A DNA stretch of 64,000 bases from WHSW01 sp963842795 (GTDB lineage Bacteria > Actinomycetota > Thermoleophilia > Solirubrobacterales > 70-9): NCBI GenBank assembly GCA_963842795.1, contig CAWJHV010000007.1, forward strand, positions 28,166 through 92,165, given 5' to 3'. Made by a program: the position numbers and the translations under genes. Each line of letters begins with the position of its first letter. Position 1 is the first letter of the stretch. The notes beneath the pieces are model-generated. The model did not search any database and had not been told where the DNA came from. It saw only the letters and a list, made by a program, of their open reading frames with translations. Shown piece by piece: positions 7,860 through 15,986 of the stretch.

Positions 7860-8671
7860 CCCCGTTCCCGGGCGAGCTCGACCGGGTCGTGCGCGCAGAA
7901 GATGCGCACCTCGTCGCCGTGGTCGCGGGTCAGCTCTCGCAGGCGGGCCTGGTTGGCCGTCCGGGCGCCGTTGTCGGCCGCCACCGCGGTCTGGAACATC
8001 CGCAGCGCCCGCGGGCAGTTCGGCGGCGTCAAGACCTCCTCCCGGAAGAAATAGGCGTCACCGCAGTGCAGGATCCAGCCGTTGCCGTCGCGAACCCCGA
8101 TCGCGCTGTGGCCCCGCGAGTGACCGACCAGCGGGATCAGGAGGATCTCGGGGTCGGTCCCGGGCAGGACCCGGACGCTCTCGAACCCGAACCAGGTGTC
8201 GCCGTCGACGGCGTGCTCGACCCAGCGGGGGCCGTGAGCGATGTGAGACTTCGGGTAGCGGGCGCGGTCGCGCAGGCTCGGGTGCTCGGCGGCGGCGCGC
8301 TCGGGAGCGAACAGGTGCACCTCGGCGGCGGGGAAGTCGGGCAGCCCGCCCGCGTGGTCGAGGTCGAGGTGTGTGACCGCGATGTGGCGGACGTCGGCTG
8401 GATCGAGGCCGAGCGTGCGGATCCGCGAGATCGCCGTCTCGCCGAGCTCGGCGCGCGGGCGAAAGGCCGCGGTGAACGGGACGCCCAGGCGGCGGTAGGG
8501 GTGGGCGACGTCGTCGGCCCCGAACCCGGTGTCGACCAGCACCAGCGACTCGGCGGTCTCGATCAGCAGGCAGTGGCAGCACATCTCGGCCTCGCCGAAG
8601 CCTTCGTCGCCGCCAAGCAGCCGCCCGCCGTAAGGGCAGAGGGTGCCGCAGTTGAGGTGGTGGATCGTCAT
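7856..8671 (-). CDS. Metallo-beta-lactamase-fold hydrolase (lactonase-like)
   Basis: 271 residues. The zinc motif THLDLDHAGG (HxDxDH in place of the usual HxHxDH at its first part), a later GHSRGHS and the terminal FCAHDP show the metallo-beta-lactamase fold. The layout, with a substrate-cap insertion and a FGADDVAHPYRR segment, resembles AHL-lactonase/AiiA-like and related esterases. A longer open frame exists upstream, but the ATG at 8671 begins the conserved MTIHHLNCG strand. It diverges from the alpha/beta hydrolase gene and is coupled by ATGA overlap to the following SDR. It probably opens a lactone or thioester in the same pathway (inference). Confidence 0.82.
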   Translation of the reverse strand: MTIHHLNCGTLCPYGGRLLGGDEGFGEAEMCCHCLLIETAESLVLVDTGFGADDVAHPYRRLGVPFTAAFRPRAELGETAISRIRTLGLDPADVRHIAVTHLDLDHAGGLPDFPAAEVHLFAPERAAAEHPSLRDRARYPKSHIAHGPRWVEHAVDGDTWFGFESVRVLPGTDPEILLIPLVGHSRGHSAIGVRDGNGWILHCGDAYFFREEVLTPPNCPRALRMFQTAVAADNGARTANQARLRELTRDHGDEVRIFCAHDPVELARERG

Positions 8672-8732
8672 CGGCGGCAGCCTGTCACACCGGCGCCCCC
8701 AAGCGGCCGCGGGCGCCGTCGAGAGGACTAAG

Positions 8733-9686
8733 GTGACCGCCGTGACCGAGAGCGGCACCGCAGGATTCGAGGAGTGGTCGGCCGAGCTGCACGGCCACGA
8801 GGTCATCTACCGGATGGCAGGCAGCGGCCCGCCCGTGGTCCTGATCCACGGGATGATCAACTCCTCGCGCCACTGGCGGACGGTCGCCGAGCGGCTCGCG
8901 GTCGACCACACCGTGATCGCCCCCGACCTGATCGGCCACGGGGACTCGGCCACGCCCCGCGGCGACTACTCGATCGGCGCCCACGCCGCGGCGATCCGCG
9001 ACCTGCTCGCGGCGCTCGGGGTGCGCAGCGCGACGATCGTCGGCCACTCGCTCGGCGGCGGCGTGGCGATGCAGTTCTTCTGGCAGTTCCCCGAGCGGGT
9101 CGAGCGCCTGGTGCTGATCTCGAGCGGCGGACTGGGTCCGCGGGTGAGCCCGCTGCTGCGGATCGCGGCGCTGCCGGGAGCCTCGCCGGCGCTGGCGCTC
9201 GCCGCCCGCCCCCGGGTGGTGGGCGCGATCTCGGCGCTCGCGAACGAGCTCGAGCGCCGCGGCTCGGAGAAGGCCGTCTACCTCGACGCCGTCGCCAGGG
9301 CTCTGCGCCCGCTCCAGGGCGAGGGCTCACGACGCGCCTTCCTGCAGACGCTGCGCGGCGTGATCGACGCCCGCGGGCAGCGGGTGAGCGCGGTCGACCG
9401 GCTCTACCTGCTCGGCGCGGTGCCGACGCTGGTCGTCTGGGGCGAGCGCGACCGGACGATCCCGCTGGAGCACGGCCGCGCCGCGCACGAGGCGATCCCT
9501 CACAGCCGTTTCGAGACCCTGCCGCGCGCGGCTCATTTCCCGCATCTGGAGGACCCCGAGGGCCTCGCCGCGGTGCTCGAGGACTTCCTTGCGACGACCG
9601 AGCCCTGCACGCTCGACGCCGCGGACTGGGAGGAGCTCCTCGAGTCGCGCACGGTGCGCCGGCGCCGGCTGCGCTCGGCCGCCTGA
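8733..9686 (+). CDS. Alpha/beta hydrolase
   Basis: 317 residues. Oxyanion motif LIHGMINSSRHW, nucleophile elbow GHSLGGG, acid in WGERDRTIP and His in RAAHFPH complete a catalytic triad, in the arrangement of epoxide hydrolase/haloperoxidase/C-C bond hydrolases. The start is set at the GTG at 8733 because GAGAGGA (8721-8727) lies 5 nt before it. The gene is followed 3 nt later by the enoyl-CoA hydratase, so the two form an operon. The C-terminal tail RTVRRRRLRSAA is basic and not part of the fold. Substrate unknown. Confidence 0.85.
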   Translation: MTAVTESGTAGFEEWSAELHGHEVIYRMAGSGPPVVLIHGMINSSRHWRTVAERLAVDHTVIAPDLIGHGDSATPRGDYSIGAHAAAIRDLLAALGVRSATIVGHSLGGGVAMQFFWQFPERVERLVLISSGGLGPRVSPLLRIAALPGASPALALAARPRVVGAISALANELERRGSEKAVYLDAVARALRPLQGEGSRRAFLQTLRGVIDARGQRVSAVDRLYLLGAVPTLVVWGERDRTIPLEHGRAAHEAIPHSRFETLPRAAHFPHLEDPEGLAAVLEDFLATTEPCTLDAADWEELLESRTVRRRRLRSAA

Positions 9687-9689
9687 AGC

Positions 9690-10475
9690 ATGGACGGGCT
9701 GAGGATCGAGCGGCGCGGCGCGACGCTCGAGCTGACGATCGACCGGCCGAAGGCGAACGCGATCGACTCGGCGACCAGCAAGGCGATGGGCGAGGCGTTC
9801 ATCGGTTTTCGCGACGACCCGGACCTCCGTGTTGCGATCGTCACCGGGGCCGGCGATCGCTTCTTCTCCGCCGGCTGGGACCTGAAGGCCCTCGCAGGCG
9901 GCGAGCCCGGCGATCCGGAGGCGTTCGGGCGGGGAGGGCTCGGCGGGCTGACCGAGCTCTTCGACCTCGACAAGCCGGTGATCGCGGCCGTCAACGGCTA
10001 TGCCGCGGGCGGCGGGTTCGAGCTCGCGCTCGCCTGCGACATGATCGTCGCCGTATCCGGTGCGCGCTTCTCGCTGCCGGAGGTGAAGCTCGGCCTGCTC
10101 GCCGACTCGGGAGGGATCTTCCGCTTGGCGCGCCGGCTCCCCGATGCGGTGGCGAGGGAGCTGCTGCTCACCGGCAAGGCGATCGACGCGACCGAGGCGG
10201 CCCGGTGGGGGCTCGTCAATCGCGTGGTCGAGCCGGAGCGGCTGCTGGAGAGCGCCCGCGAGCTGGCGGGCGAGGTCGAGGCAACGGCGCCGCTGGCCAC
10301 CCGGGCGGTGAAGGCGATCCTCGCGGCGTGCGAGGAGATGAGCGTCGAGCGAGCCTTCGCCGCGCTGCGCGACGGCAGCATTCCGGCCTACGACCGCGCG
10401 ATGGCGTCGGCGGATGCCGAGGAGGGTCCGCGCGCGTTCGCGGAGGGCCGCGAGCCGGTGTGGCGCGGGGAGTGA
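9690..10475 (+). CDS. Enoyl-CoA hydratase/isomerase (CaiD-like crotonase)
   Basis: 261-residue crotonase. FSAGWDLKALAGG and NGYAAGGGFELALACD supply the oxyanion hole. LPEVKLGLLADSGG matches the carnitinyl-CoA dehydratase (CaiD) branch, including the glutamate expected to act in catalysis. Likely hydrates or dehydrates a short or hydroxylated acyl-CoA. It is in an operon with the upstream alpha/beta hydrolase and divergent from the hydrolase-SDR unit, which points to a small acyl-CoA or lactone catabolic island. No acyl-CoA ligase or dehydrogenase is in the window, so the pathway is incomplete here. Confidence 0.85.
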   Translation: MDGLRIERRGATLELTIDRPKANAIDSATSKAMGEAFIGFRDDPDLRVAIVTGAGDRFFSAGWDLKALAGGEPGDPEAFGRGGLGGLTELFDLDKPVIAAVNGYAAGGGFELALACDMIVAVSGARFSLPEVKLGLLADSGGIFRLARRLPDAVARELLLTGKAIDATEAARWGLVNRVVEPERLLESARELAGEVEATAPLATRAVKAILAACEEMSVERAFAALRDGSIPAYDRAMASADAEEGPRAFAEGREPVWRGE

Positions 10476-10496
10476 CCTAGCCCGGGTCGATCTCGC

Positions 10497-11879
10497 TCAG
10501 GGAGCCGGCTCCCGGTCGAAGCGATCCAGGGTGTCCTGGCCCGACGTGGTGTAGACCGAGAGTCCGTTCGCGCTCAGCGCGACCGCATTCACACTGAAGA
10601 GCCCCAGGGCAGATTTGGCGCACTCCTCGGTGGGACTCCCGTCGCCATCCTCGATGCAACCCTGCGCCTGCAGCGCCCCGTTGACCGGGTTGCGGCCGAA
10701 GGCCGTAAGGGCGTTGTCGGTCGCGGCGGCCACGTACAGGGATTCACCGTCCGGGCTGACCGCGAGGTCGGACACTCCCTCGAGGCCCTCGGTGGTATCG
10801 ACGCAGGCGTCGCCGACGATGTCGTTGTCGTCCACGCAGCCGCGCGAGACGAGGCCGCCGCTGGTCGTGTTGCGGGAAAAGCGGGCGACTGCGTTATCGG
10901 TGATCGAACCGGCGTAGAGCGACTTGCTGTCCGGGCTGAGGGCGATCGCAAAGATCCCCTGGAGCCCGTCGGCGTCCTTCGCGCAGTCGCCGTCGCCGCT
11001 GTCGTTGTCCTCGAGACACCCGCGCTGCCCGAGCGCGCCGGTCGACGTGTTGCGGGCGAAGATCGCGATCGCGTGGTTGCCGGGCGCCGCCGTGTAGACC
11101 GACTTGTTGTCCGGGCTCACGGTCACGGCGGTCGGAATCTCGAGCCCGCTCGTGTTCGTCGCGCAGGTATCGGTGCCGATCCCGGGGTTGTCGTCCTCGA
11201 TGCAGTTGCGCGGCGTCAGGGCCCCGGTTGCGGGGTTGCGGTCGAAGCGCACGATCGCGTTCGATTGGACCCCGGCGACGGCGTACACGGAGAGCCCGTC
11301 GGGCGAGACCGCGACATCGCGGATGTCTTCGAGCGCGTTCGTCCTCTGCGCGCAGGCGTCGGTGAGGGAGTCGTTGTCGACGATGCAGCCGGCGGGAGTC
11401 AGCGCCCCCGAGGTCGTGTTGCGGTTGAACCGCACCAGCGCGTCGTCGCCCTCGCCGGCGACGTAGACGGACTTGCCGTCGGAGCTCACCACGACGCCGG
11501 CCGGCCCGTTGAGCCCGTCGACCGTCTGCGCGCACGGCTCGCCGATCGAGTCGTTGTCGTCGATGCAGCCCTGTGGCGTCAGCGCCCCCGTGGTCGTGTT
11601 GCGGTTGAAGCGGACGATGGCGTGGTCCACGCTGCTGACGACGTAGACAGACTTGCCGTCCGGGCTGACGGCGAGGTCGTTGCTCCCGCCCAATCCGTCC
11701 GTGCTTTGCGGGCAGACGTCGGGCCCGGAATCGTTGTCATCGAGGCAGGGGCGGACCGTCAGATCCCCGGTCGCTGCCAGCGCCGTGCCGGTGATCACCA
11801 TCGCGGTGAGCAGGCCGGCTCCGACCAGACGCCGCCGACGACCTCGCCAGGATCCGCCATTCGAACGAGTCATGCGCAT
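10497..11879 (-). CDS. Secreted seven-repeat beta-propeller with Cys/Asp loops
   Basis: 460 residues: a basic N-terminus and signal peptide (cut near TALAATGD), then seven repeats of about 58-60 residues. Each has a blade motif like VSPDGKSVYV followed by VRFNRNTTTGAL and then a loop of the type C-[IL]-x-D-N-D-S-x(3-5)-C. The DGxSVY blades resemble 6-phosphogluconolactonase-type (YVTN/lactonase) propellers. The Cys pair recurs in every repeat, suggesting one disulfide per blade, and the DDND stretches look like calcium sites. GGGAGGA lies just upstream of two possible ATGs (11879, 11873). Probably an extracellular binding protein or lactonase; no catalytic residues could be assigned. Confidence 0.82.
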   Translation of the reverse strand: MRMTRSNGGSWRGRRRRLVGAGLLTAMVITGTALAATGDLTVRPCLDDNDSGPDVCPQSTDGLGGSNDLAVSPDGKSVYVVSSVDHAIVRFNRNTTTGALTPQGCIDDNDSIGEPCAQTVDGLNGPAGVVVSSDGKSVYVAGEGDDALVRFNRNTTSGALTPAGCIVDNDSLTDACAQRTNALEDIRDVAVSPDGLSVYAVAGVQSNAIVRFDRNPATGALTPRNCIEDDNPGIGTDTCATNTSGLEIPTAVTVSPDNKSVYTAAPGNHAIAIFARNTSTGALGQRGCLEDNDSGDGDCAKDADGLQGIFAIALSPDSKSLYAGSITDNAVARFSRNTTSGGLVSRGCVDDNDIVGDACVDTTEGLEGVSDLAVSPDGESLYVAAATDNALTAFGRNPVNGALQAQGCIEDGDGSPTEECAKSALGLFSVNAVALSANGLSVYTTSGQDTLDRFDREPAP

Positions 11880-11970
11880 CCGTCCTCCCGATCGATGCCG
11901 GCGTCGCCGAGCGCGCCGCCACGCCGATCCTAAGCGTCGGCCGACGCCGCGGTCAAGGGCGGGGAGGCCC

Positions 11971-13248
11971 CTAGTCCGCGACCGACTCGATCAGGTCGGC
12001 GGCGCGTTCGGTCCCGCGCCGGGAGCGCAGCCGCCTGGAAACCGCATCGAGGTGGGCCGCGAGCGCCTCGTCGGCCAGCAGGCGATCGATCGCCGCCCGC
12101 AGCTCGGCGGGCTCGTGCGCGTATGTCGGCAGGCGGGCGCCGAACCCGGTCTCGGCGATCCGCTGCGCGTTGTCGTACTGGTCCCAGAACAGCGGCAGCA
12201 GCACCATCGGCTTGCCGAAGTGCAGGCACTCGGTGACCGTGTTGTTGCCGCCGTGGGTGATCACCAGGTCGACCTGAGGCAGGACCGAGGTCTGCGGCAG
12301 GAACTCGGCGCCGGTCATGTTCTCGGCGAGCTCGAGCTGGTCGTGCTGAGGGCCCTTGGAGACGATCACCCGGTAGGGCGAGTCGGCGAGCGCGGCGATC
12401 AGGGTGCGCATGAGCTCGACGTCGGCCGAGCCGAGCGAGCCGAGGCTGAGGTACACGAGTGGGCCCGACCGGGAGGCGAGGCGCTCCGGCAGCTCCCAGG
12501 CGGCGTCGGTGGCGCGAACGCTCGACTCGAGGTTGCGCCAACCGTCGCCGAGCGGCTGCGAGCGAGCGTAATCCACCTCGCTCGGATAGAGCCAGAGGTT
12601 GAGGTCGGGGGAGGTGTGGATGAACTCGAGGTAGCCGAGCGGCGGCGCCCCGCGCTGCTCGCAGAACTCGCTGAACTCGGCCTGCAACGGGCCGAGCGCG
12701 CGAGCGTACTCGTCGCGGTAGGCGTGCCAGTCCGAGCGGTCGGCGACCGGGTAGCCGGAGAAGGGCGGGGGCACGTCGGGGTCCTTGACCTCGGCCGGGT
12801 TGCAGGACACGATCCGCACCCAGGGGCGGCCCGAGGCGGGCAGCGCGGGGAAGGAGACGACGTTGTCCTCGACGATCACGTCCGGCTCGACCTCGCCGAT
12901 GATCTCGACCAGACGCTCGTCGACGTAGCGAGCGCCGTCGCAGAGCGCCCCGAATGTGGGGCCGATGAAGCCCTCGAGCTGCTCGATCGTCGGCGTGCGG
13001 AACACCGGCGCGGTGTCGCGGATGAAGTCCTTCCAGAACTGGCCCGGGTCCTCACCGGCCTCCGACGGAGGGTTGAGCCGCATCAGCCGCTCCTCGAATC
13101 CCTTCGCGGCGAGCGTCCCCTCGAACGACTCCTCGGCGATGAAGACGACCCGGTGTCCGCGCCGGCGGAGAACGTCGCCGATCCCGACGCAGTTGTTGGT
13201 CGGCCCGTAGGCGCCCTCGGGGAAGAAGATGAACGTTCGCCCCGCCAT
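11971..13248 (-). CDS. GT1-family glycosyltransferase (UGT/MGT-like)
   Basis: 425 residues, GT-B fold. The N-terminal acceptor half begins FIFFPEGAYGPTNNCVGIG, with GHRVVFIAEESF. The C-terminal donor half has SLGSLGSADVELM and the nucleotide-sugar signature THGGNNTVTECLHFGKP ending in LFWDQYDNAQR. This is the layout of macrolide/flavonoid glycosyltransferases and of UDP-glucuronosyltransferases. The acceptor may be a lipid or a secondary metabolite; no biosynthetic cluster adjoins. A second GT1 enzyme lies at 19181-20395. Confidence 0.88.
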   Translation of the reverse strand: MAGRTFIFFPEGAYGPTNNCVGIGDVLRRRGHRVVFIAEESFEGTLAAKGFEERLMRLNPPSEAGEDPGQFWKDFIRDTAPVFRTPTIEQLEGFIGPTFGALCDGARYVDERLVEIIGEVEPDVIVEDNVVSFPALPASGRPWVRIVSCNPAEVKDPDVPPPFSGYPVADRSDWHAYRDEYARALGPLQAEFSEFCEQRGAPPLGYLEFIHTSPDLNLWLYPSEVDYARSQPLGDGWRNLESSVRATDAAWELPERLASRSGPLVYLSLGSLGSADVELMRTLIAALADSPYRVIVSKGPQHDQLELAENMTGAEFLPQTSVLPQVDLVITHGGNNTVTECLHFGKPMVLLPLFWDQYDNAQRIAETGFGARLPTYAHEPAELRAAIDRLLADEALAAHLDAVSRRLRSRRGTERAADLIESVAD

Positions 13249-13281
13249 CGGCGGGAATCTATCGCCGCTCGCGGGCGACCC

Positions 13282-13758
13282 TCAGGCTGCGGCGGCGGGC
13301 AGCCCGCCGCCGAGCGCCGCGATCACGGCCGCCGCCGCCGGGTTACCCTCGAGCTTCGGCGTGCGGCAGGGGATCGGCTTCGCGCCGTCGACTTCGAAGG
13401 TGACGCCCCACGCGAGGCGCCCGGGCTCGACCGCGGTCGCGCGCACCGACCCCCGCGGCCAGCTCGCCTCGTGCCCGGAGAACTGGTCGGCGCCGACGTA
13501 CAGCGGGTGGTTCACGTGCTTCGGGTCGAACTTGAAGGCCTGCACCTCGTCGGGCGTCAGCACGAGGCTGAAGTTGGACGGCACACCCGTTCCCCGGGCA
13601 GTGAAGTGGCGCTGGAAGGGACCCGCGAGCTCGACCCCGTCGACCCCGGTCGCCTCGGCGGCCGCGGCGCGCCAGAGCTCGATCCGCTCGGCCGCCGTCT
13701 CGACCCCGATCGACTCGAACAAGGCCGCGTTCTCGAGCGCCCAGGCCCCGCCATCCAT
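13282..13758 (-). CDS. Protein of unknown function, 158 aa
   Basis: I do not recognise this family. The start is set at ATG 13758 (MDGGAWALENAALFESIG); a TTG at 13791 would add 11 residues. The protein is soluble with no signal or membrane segment. Visible features are an N-terminal amphipathic helix pair, a beta-rich middle (NFSLVLTPDEVQAFKFDP) and an Ala-rich C-terminus containing one Cys (PIPCRTPKLEGNP). It sits 33 bp downstream of the glycosyltransferase start on the same strand and could be co-transcribed with it. Its upstream neighbour is the tRNA gene on the other strand. Confidence 0.6.
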   Translation of the reverse strand: MDGGAWALENAALFESIGVETAAERIELWRAAAAEATGVDGVELAGPFQRHFTARGTGVPSNFSLVLTPDEVQAFKFDPKHVNHPLYVGADQFSGHEASWPRGSVRATAVEPGRLAWGVTFEVDGAKPIPCRTPKLEGNPAAAAVIAALGGGLPAAAA

Positions 13759-13800
13759 CGCCGCCAAGCTAGCGGAACTTGCTAAGTTCAATGGCTCCGC

Positions 13801-13874
13801 CGCGGGGTGGAGCAGTCAGGTAGCTCGCCGGGCTCATAACCCGGAGGTCGTGGGTTCAAATCCCACCCCCGCTA
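13801..13874 (+). tRNA. Initiator tRNA-fMet (anticodon CAT)
   Basis: A 74-nt cloverleaf. The acceptor CGCGGGG pairs with CCCCGCT except at position 1 (C1 against U72). The D arm contains AGCAGTCAGGTAGCTC, and the anticodon loop is CTCATAA closed by three G:C pairs (GGG/CCC). The T arm is GTGGG-TTCAAAT-CCCAC. The unpaired first acceptor position and the three consecutive G:C pairs next to the anticodon loop are hallmarks of initiator tRNA. The discriminator base is A (13874) and CCA is not encoded. Confidence 0.95.
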
Positions 13875-13878
13875 TGTA

Positions 13879-13906
13879 CGAAAGGCCCGCTCAGGCGGGC
13901 CTTTCG
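13879..13906 (+). terminator. Terminator of the tRNA-fMet gene
   Basis: A perfect 12-bp stem (cgaaaggcccgc / gcgggcctttcg) with a 4-nt TCAG loop starts 5 nt after the tRNA. There is only a weak T tract downstream, which is usual in high-GC actinobacteria. Confidence 0.8.
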
Positions 13907-14001
13907 CTTGCCGCGACTTTGCCCGCGATCGCTCGGTGGCTACCAATTGGCTACTTCGCATGGAAGTGCAAAGACGGAAAGATCCGGTAGTGCGCCGGCC
14001 G

Positions 14002-14065
14002 CAACGCGGTTCCGCGGAACCGCTATCTGTGATCCGCCGTCACACAACGCGGTTCCGCGGAACCG
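14002..14065. repeat. Two identical palindromic repeats, 43 bp apart
   Basis: The 21-bp sequence caacgcggttccgcggaaccg occurs at 14002-14022 and again at 14045-14065. Its core is a perfect palindrome: 18 bp in the first copy (14006-14023) and 16 bp in the second (14050-14065). The 43-bp start-to-start distance is close to four DNA turns, as for paired operators on one DNA face. The sequence between the copies is not repeated. Confidence 0.8.
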
Positions 14066-14115
14066 TTTGAGCGTCCTCGCTCAGGTCTGAGCGGCAGGCG
14101 TAGGTCCGATCGTGG

Positions 14116-14131
14116 TCGAACATGTGTTCGA
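14116..14131. promoter_or_regulatory. LexA/SOS-type box
   Basis: TCGAACATGTGTTCGA fits the Gram-positive/actinobacterial LexA operator pattern TCGAAC-N4-GTTCGA exactly; the two half sites are perfect. No gene of normal length starts next to it on either strand, so the box is an orphan or serves a short or decayed gene. Confidence 0.6.
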
Positions 14132-14351
14132 TTCTAGGTCGCCTCTCGGACAGACTGAGACGGAGCACTCGTCGTCCACCGTGCTACTCAGCGCGTCGCG
14201 AGACGACGAGAGGCCGTGACTTGGGCGGTGAACGAGGCGAGCGCGTCGCACGCCCCGGCGGAATTGCCGGCGGGCGAGGTCTCGCTCCTCACAAGGCTGG
14301 CGGGCCTCCTACCTGGCCGGGCTCAGCGGTTCGGTTCGCCTCGCCCCCGCC

Positions 14352-15986
14352 TTACGCCGGCGCCCCACGCGGTGCCGGCTCGGCCTTCGCCTCGGCAGCG
14401 CCGGGCTGCGTCGTCGGGATCCCACGGGTGAACGGGATCGCGAGCAGGGCGAGCACCGCCAGGGCTGCGATCGCGGCGCGCAGGCCGTCAATCCGGCTGT
14501 CGGCGTTCGTCTCCTCGATTTCGTCCGCGGTCGCCGCGGGGACCCCGGCGTCCGACAGGGCGACCTGGAGATCGTCGTCGGAGACGAACGGGACACCACC
14601 CGCGAGCTCGGTCTGCGCCTGCGCAACCACGGAGTCGGGGACGTCGGGGTTGTTCTGGATTCCCGTGAAGAAGGAGGCGGTCAGGGCCGAGATCAGCAAC
14701 GCCCCCGCGAGTGCGGTGCCGATCGACGCGCCAAGTTGGGTGCCCGTGTTCTGAAGCCCGCCCACCTCGCCACTCTGCTCGTCGGGGACCGACGACACGG
14801 TGGCCGCGCCGAGCTGCGACGCCATCGCGCCTAGCCCGGCGCCCGCGAGCAGCAGGGGCCATGTCACGATCTCGGGCCCGGCGCCGGCGTCCAGCAGGGC
14901 GACCAGGAGAACGAGGCCGGCGAACAGGCTGACGAAGCCGAGGCGGACGACCCGCCGGGGCGAGGCATTCGGGCGCAGCCTGGGGATCCCGGCCGCGAAG
15001 GCCAGCAGCGAGAGCGACAGGGGAAGCAGCCGCACGCCGGTCTCGATCGCCGAGAGGCCGAGCGCGATCGACAGGAAGAGCGGGATCGCGAAGAAGAGCC
15101 CGGCCTGGATCAGGAACCAGAAGAAGAACGAGGCGATGCCGCCGCGCAGCTGGATGTTGCGCAGCATCGAGGGATCGAACAGGGCGCCGTCGCCGCGAGC
15201 GATGCGCCGGTTCTCCCAGACGACGAACAGCGCCAGCACCGCGCCGCCGGCGAAGATCATCCAGATCACCGGTGAGAGCCCGAGCCATTCCGGAGCTCCC
15301 GGCTTCGGGTTGACGAAGCCCCAGCTGCCCGAGCGCAGGATCCCGAGCACGATCAGTCCGAGGCCCGCCGCGGAGAGACCGGTGCCGACGAGGTCGAGCC
15401 TGACCCCCTTCTCGGCGGGGGTGTCCTTCATCCGCCGGGTCAGGAGAAGGATCACCAGCACGATCAGCACCTCGCCTGCGAACACCCAGCGCCATGACGC
15501 GTAGGTGGTGAAGAAGCCGCCGATCAGCGGCCCGAGGGCGGCCGCGATCGCGCCCGCCGCCGCGACCAGCCCGTAGGCGCGCGGGCGATCCGGTTTGCCG
15601 AAATTCGACGCGACCAGCGCCACGATCGCCGGCATGATCAGCACCGCGCCGACGCCCTCGAGAAACGACCAGCCGATCATCAGCACGGTCAGGTTCGGGG
15701 CGAGCGAGGTCGTAAACGAGCCGCAGGCATAGATCACACAGCCGATCGCGAACGCTCGCTTTCGACCGATGATCTCGCCGATCTTGCCACCGGTGATCAT
15801 CAGCGAGGCCATCACCAGCGTGTAGAGGGTGATCGCGGTCTGGATCCCGGTGACGGTGGTCCCGACGTCGTCGGCGACCGTCGCGATCGCCGTGTTCATC
15901 ACGGTCGTGTCCAGGGCCATGACGAACTGCCCCGCGGCGAGCGTCAGCAGGACGATTCCGGTCGCCTTCGTGCTGGCCTCACTCAC
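14352..15986 (-). CDS. MFS transporter, DHA2 family (EmrB/QacA-type, 14 TM)
   Basis: 544 residues in the inner membrane. About 14 hydrophobic spans, the family signature LDTTVMNTAIATVADD in TM1, GGKIGEIIGRKRAF in the TM2-3 loop and GPLIGGFFTTYASWRWVF in TM5-6 identify a proton-driven drug:H+ antiporter of the DHA2 group. A long periplasmic or cytoplasmic loop near residues 460-510 is rich in Asp/Ala. The start is GTG 15986; the stop of a tiny upstream frame overlaps it (GTGA). No regulator gene adjoins. Substrate unknown. Confidence 0.88.
   Translation of the reverse strand: MSEASTKATGIVLLTLAAGQFVMALDTTVMNTAIATVADDVGTTVTGIQTAITLYTLVMASLMITGGKIGEIIGRKRAFAIGCVIYACGSFTTSLAPNLTVLMIGWSFLEGVGAVLIMPAIVALVASNFGKPDRPRAYGLVAAAGAIAAALGPLIGGFFTTYASWRWVFAGEVLIVLVILLLTRRMKDTPAEKGVRLDLVGTGLSAAGLGLIVLGILRSGSWGFVNPKPGAPEWLGLSPVIWMIFAGGAVLALFVVWENRRIARGDGALFDPSMLRNIQLRGGIASFFFWFLIQAGLFFAIPLFLSIALGLSAIETGVRLLPLSLSLLAFAAGIPRLRPNASPRRVVRLGFVSLFAGLVLLVALLDAGAGPEIVTWPLLLAGAGLGAMASQLGAATVSSVPDEQSGEVGGLQNTGTQLGASIGTALAGALLISALTASFFTGIQNNPDVPDSVVAQAQTELAGGVPFVSDDDLQVALSDAGVPAATADEIEETNADSRIDGLRAAIAALAVLALLAIPFTRGIPTTQPGAAEAKAEPAPRGAPA

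Larger units (their letters stand above)
13907..14351. other. Gene-free stretch downstream of tRNA-fMet
   Basis: No convincing gene in either strand. The stretch holds two identical 21-bp palindrome-containing repeats (14002-14022, 14045-14065), a small hairpin (tgagcg-tcct-cgctca, 14068-14083) and an SOS-type box (14116-14131). AT-richer patches such as the one around 13935-13985 differ from the flanking coding DNA. The position just after a tRNA gene and the orphan regulatory sites suggest the remains of an integrated element (inference). Confidence 0.55.

Noticed and set aside
13875..14351. Intact integrative element at the tRNA-fMet gene
   Set aside because: No integrase or duplicated tRNA 3' end was seen; only orphan sites remain, so an intact element is not supported.
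14122..14754. ORF starting in the SOS box on the plus strand as an SOS-controlled gene
   Set aside because: The product is Arg-rich without motifs, and most of the frame is antisense to the MFS gene.
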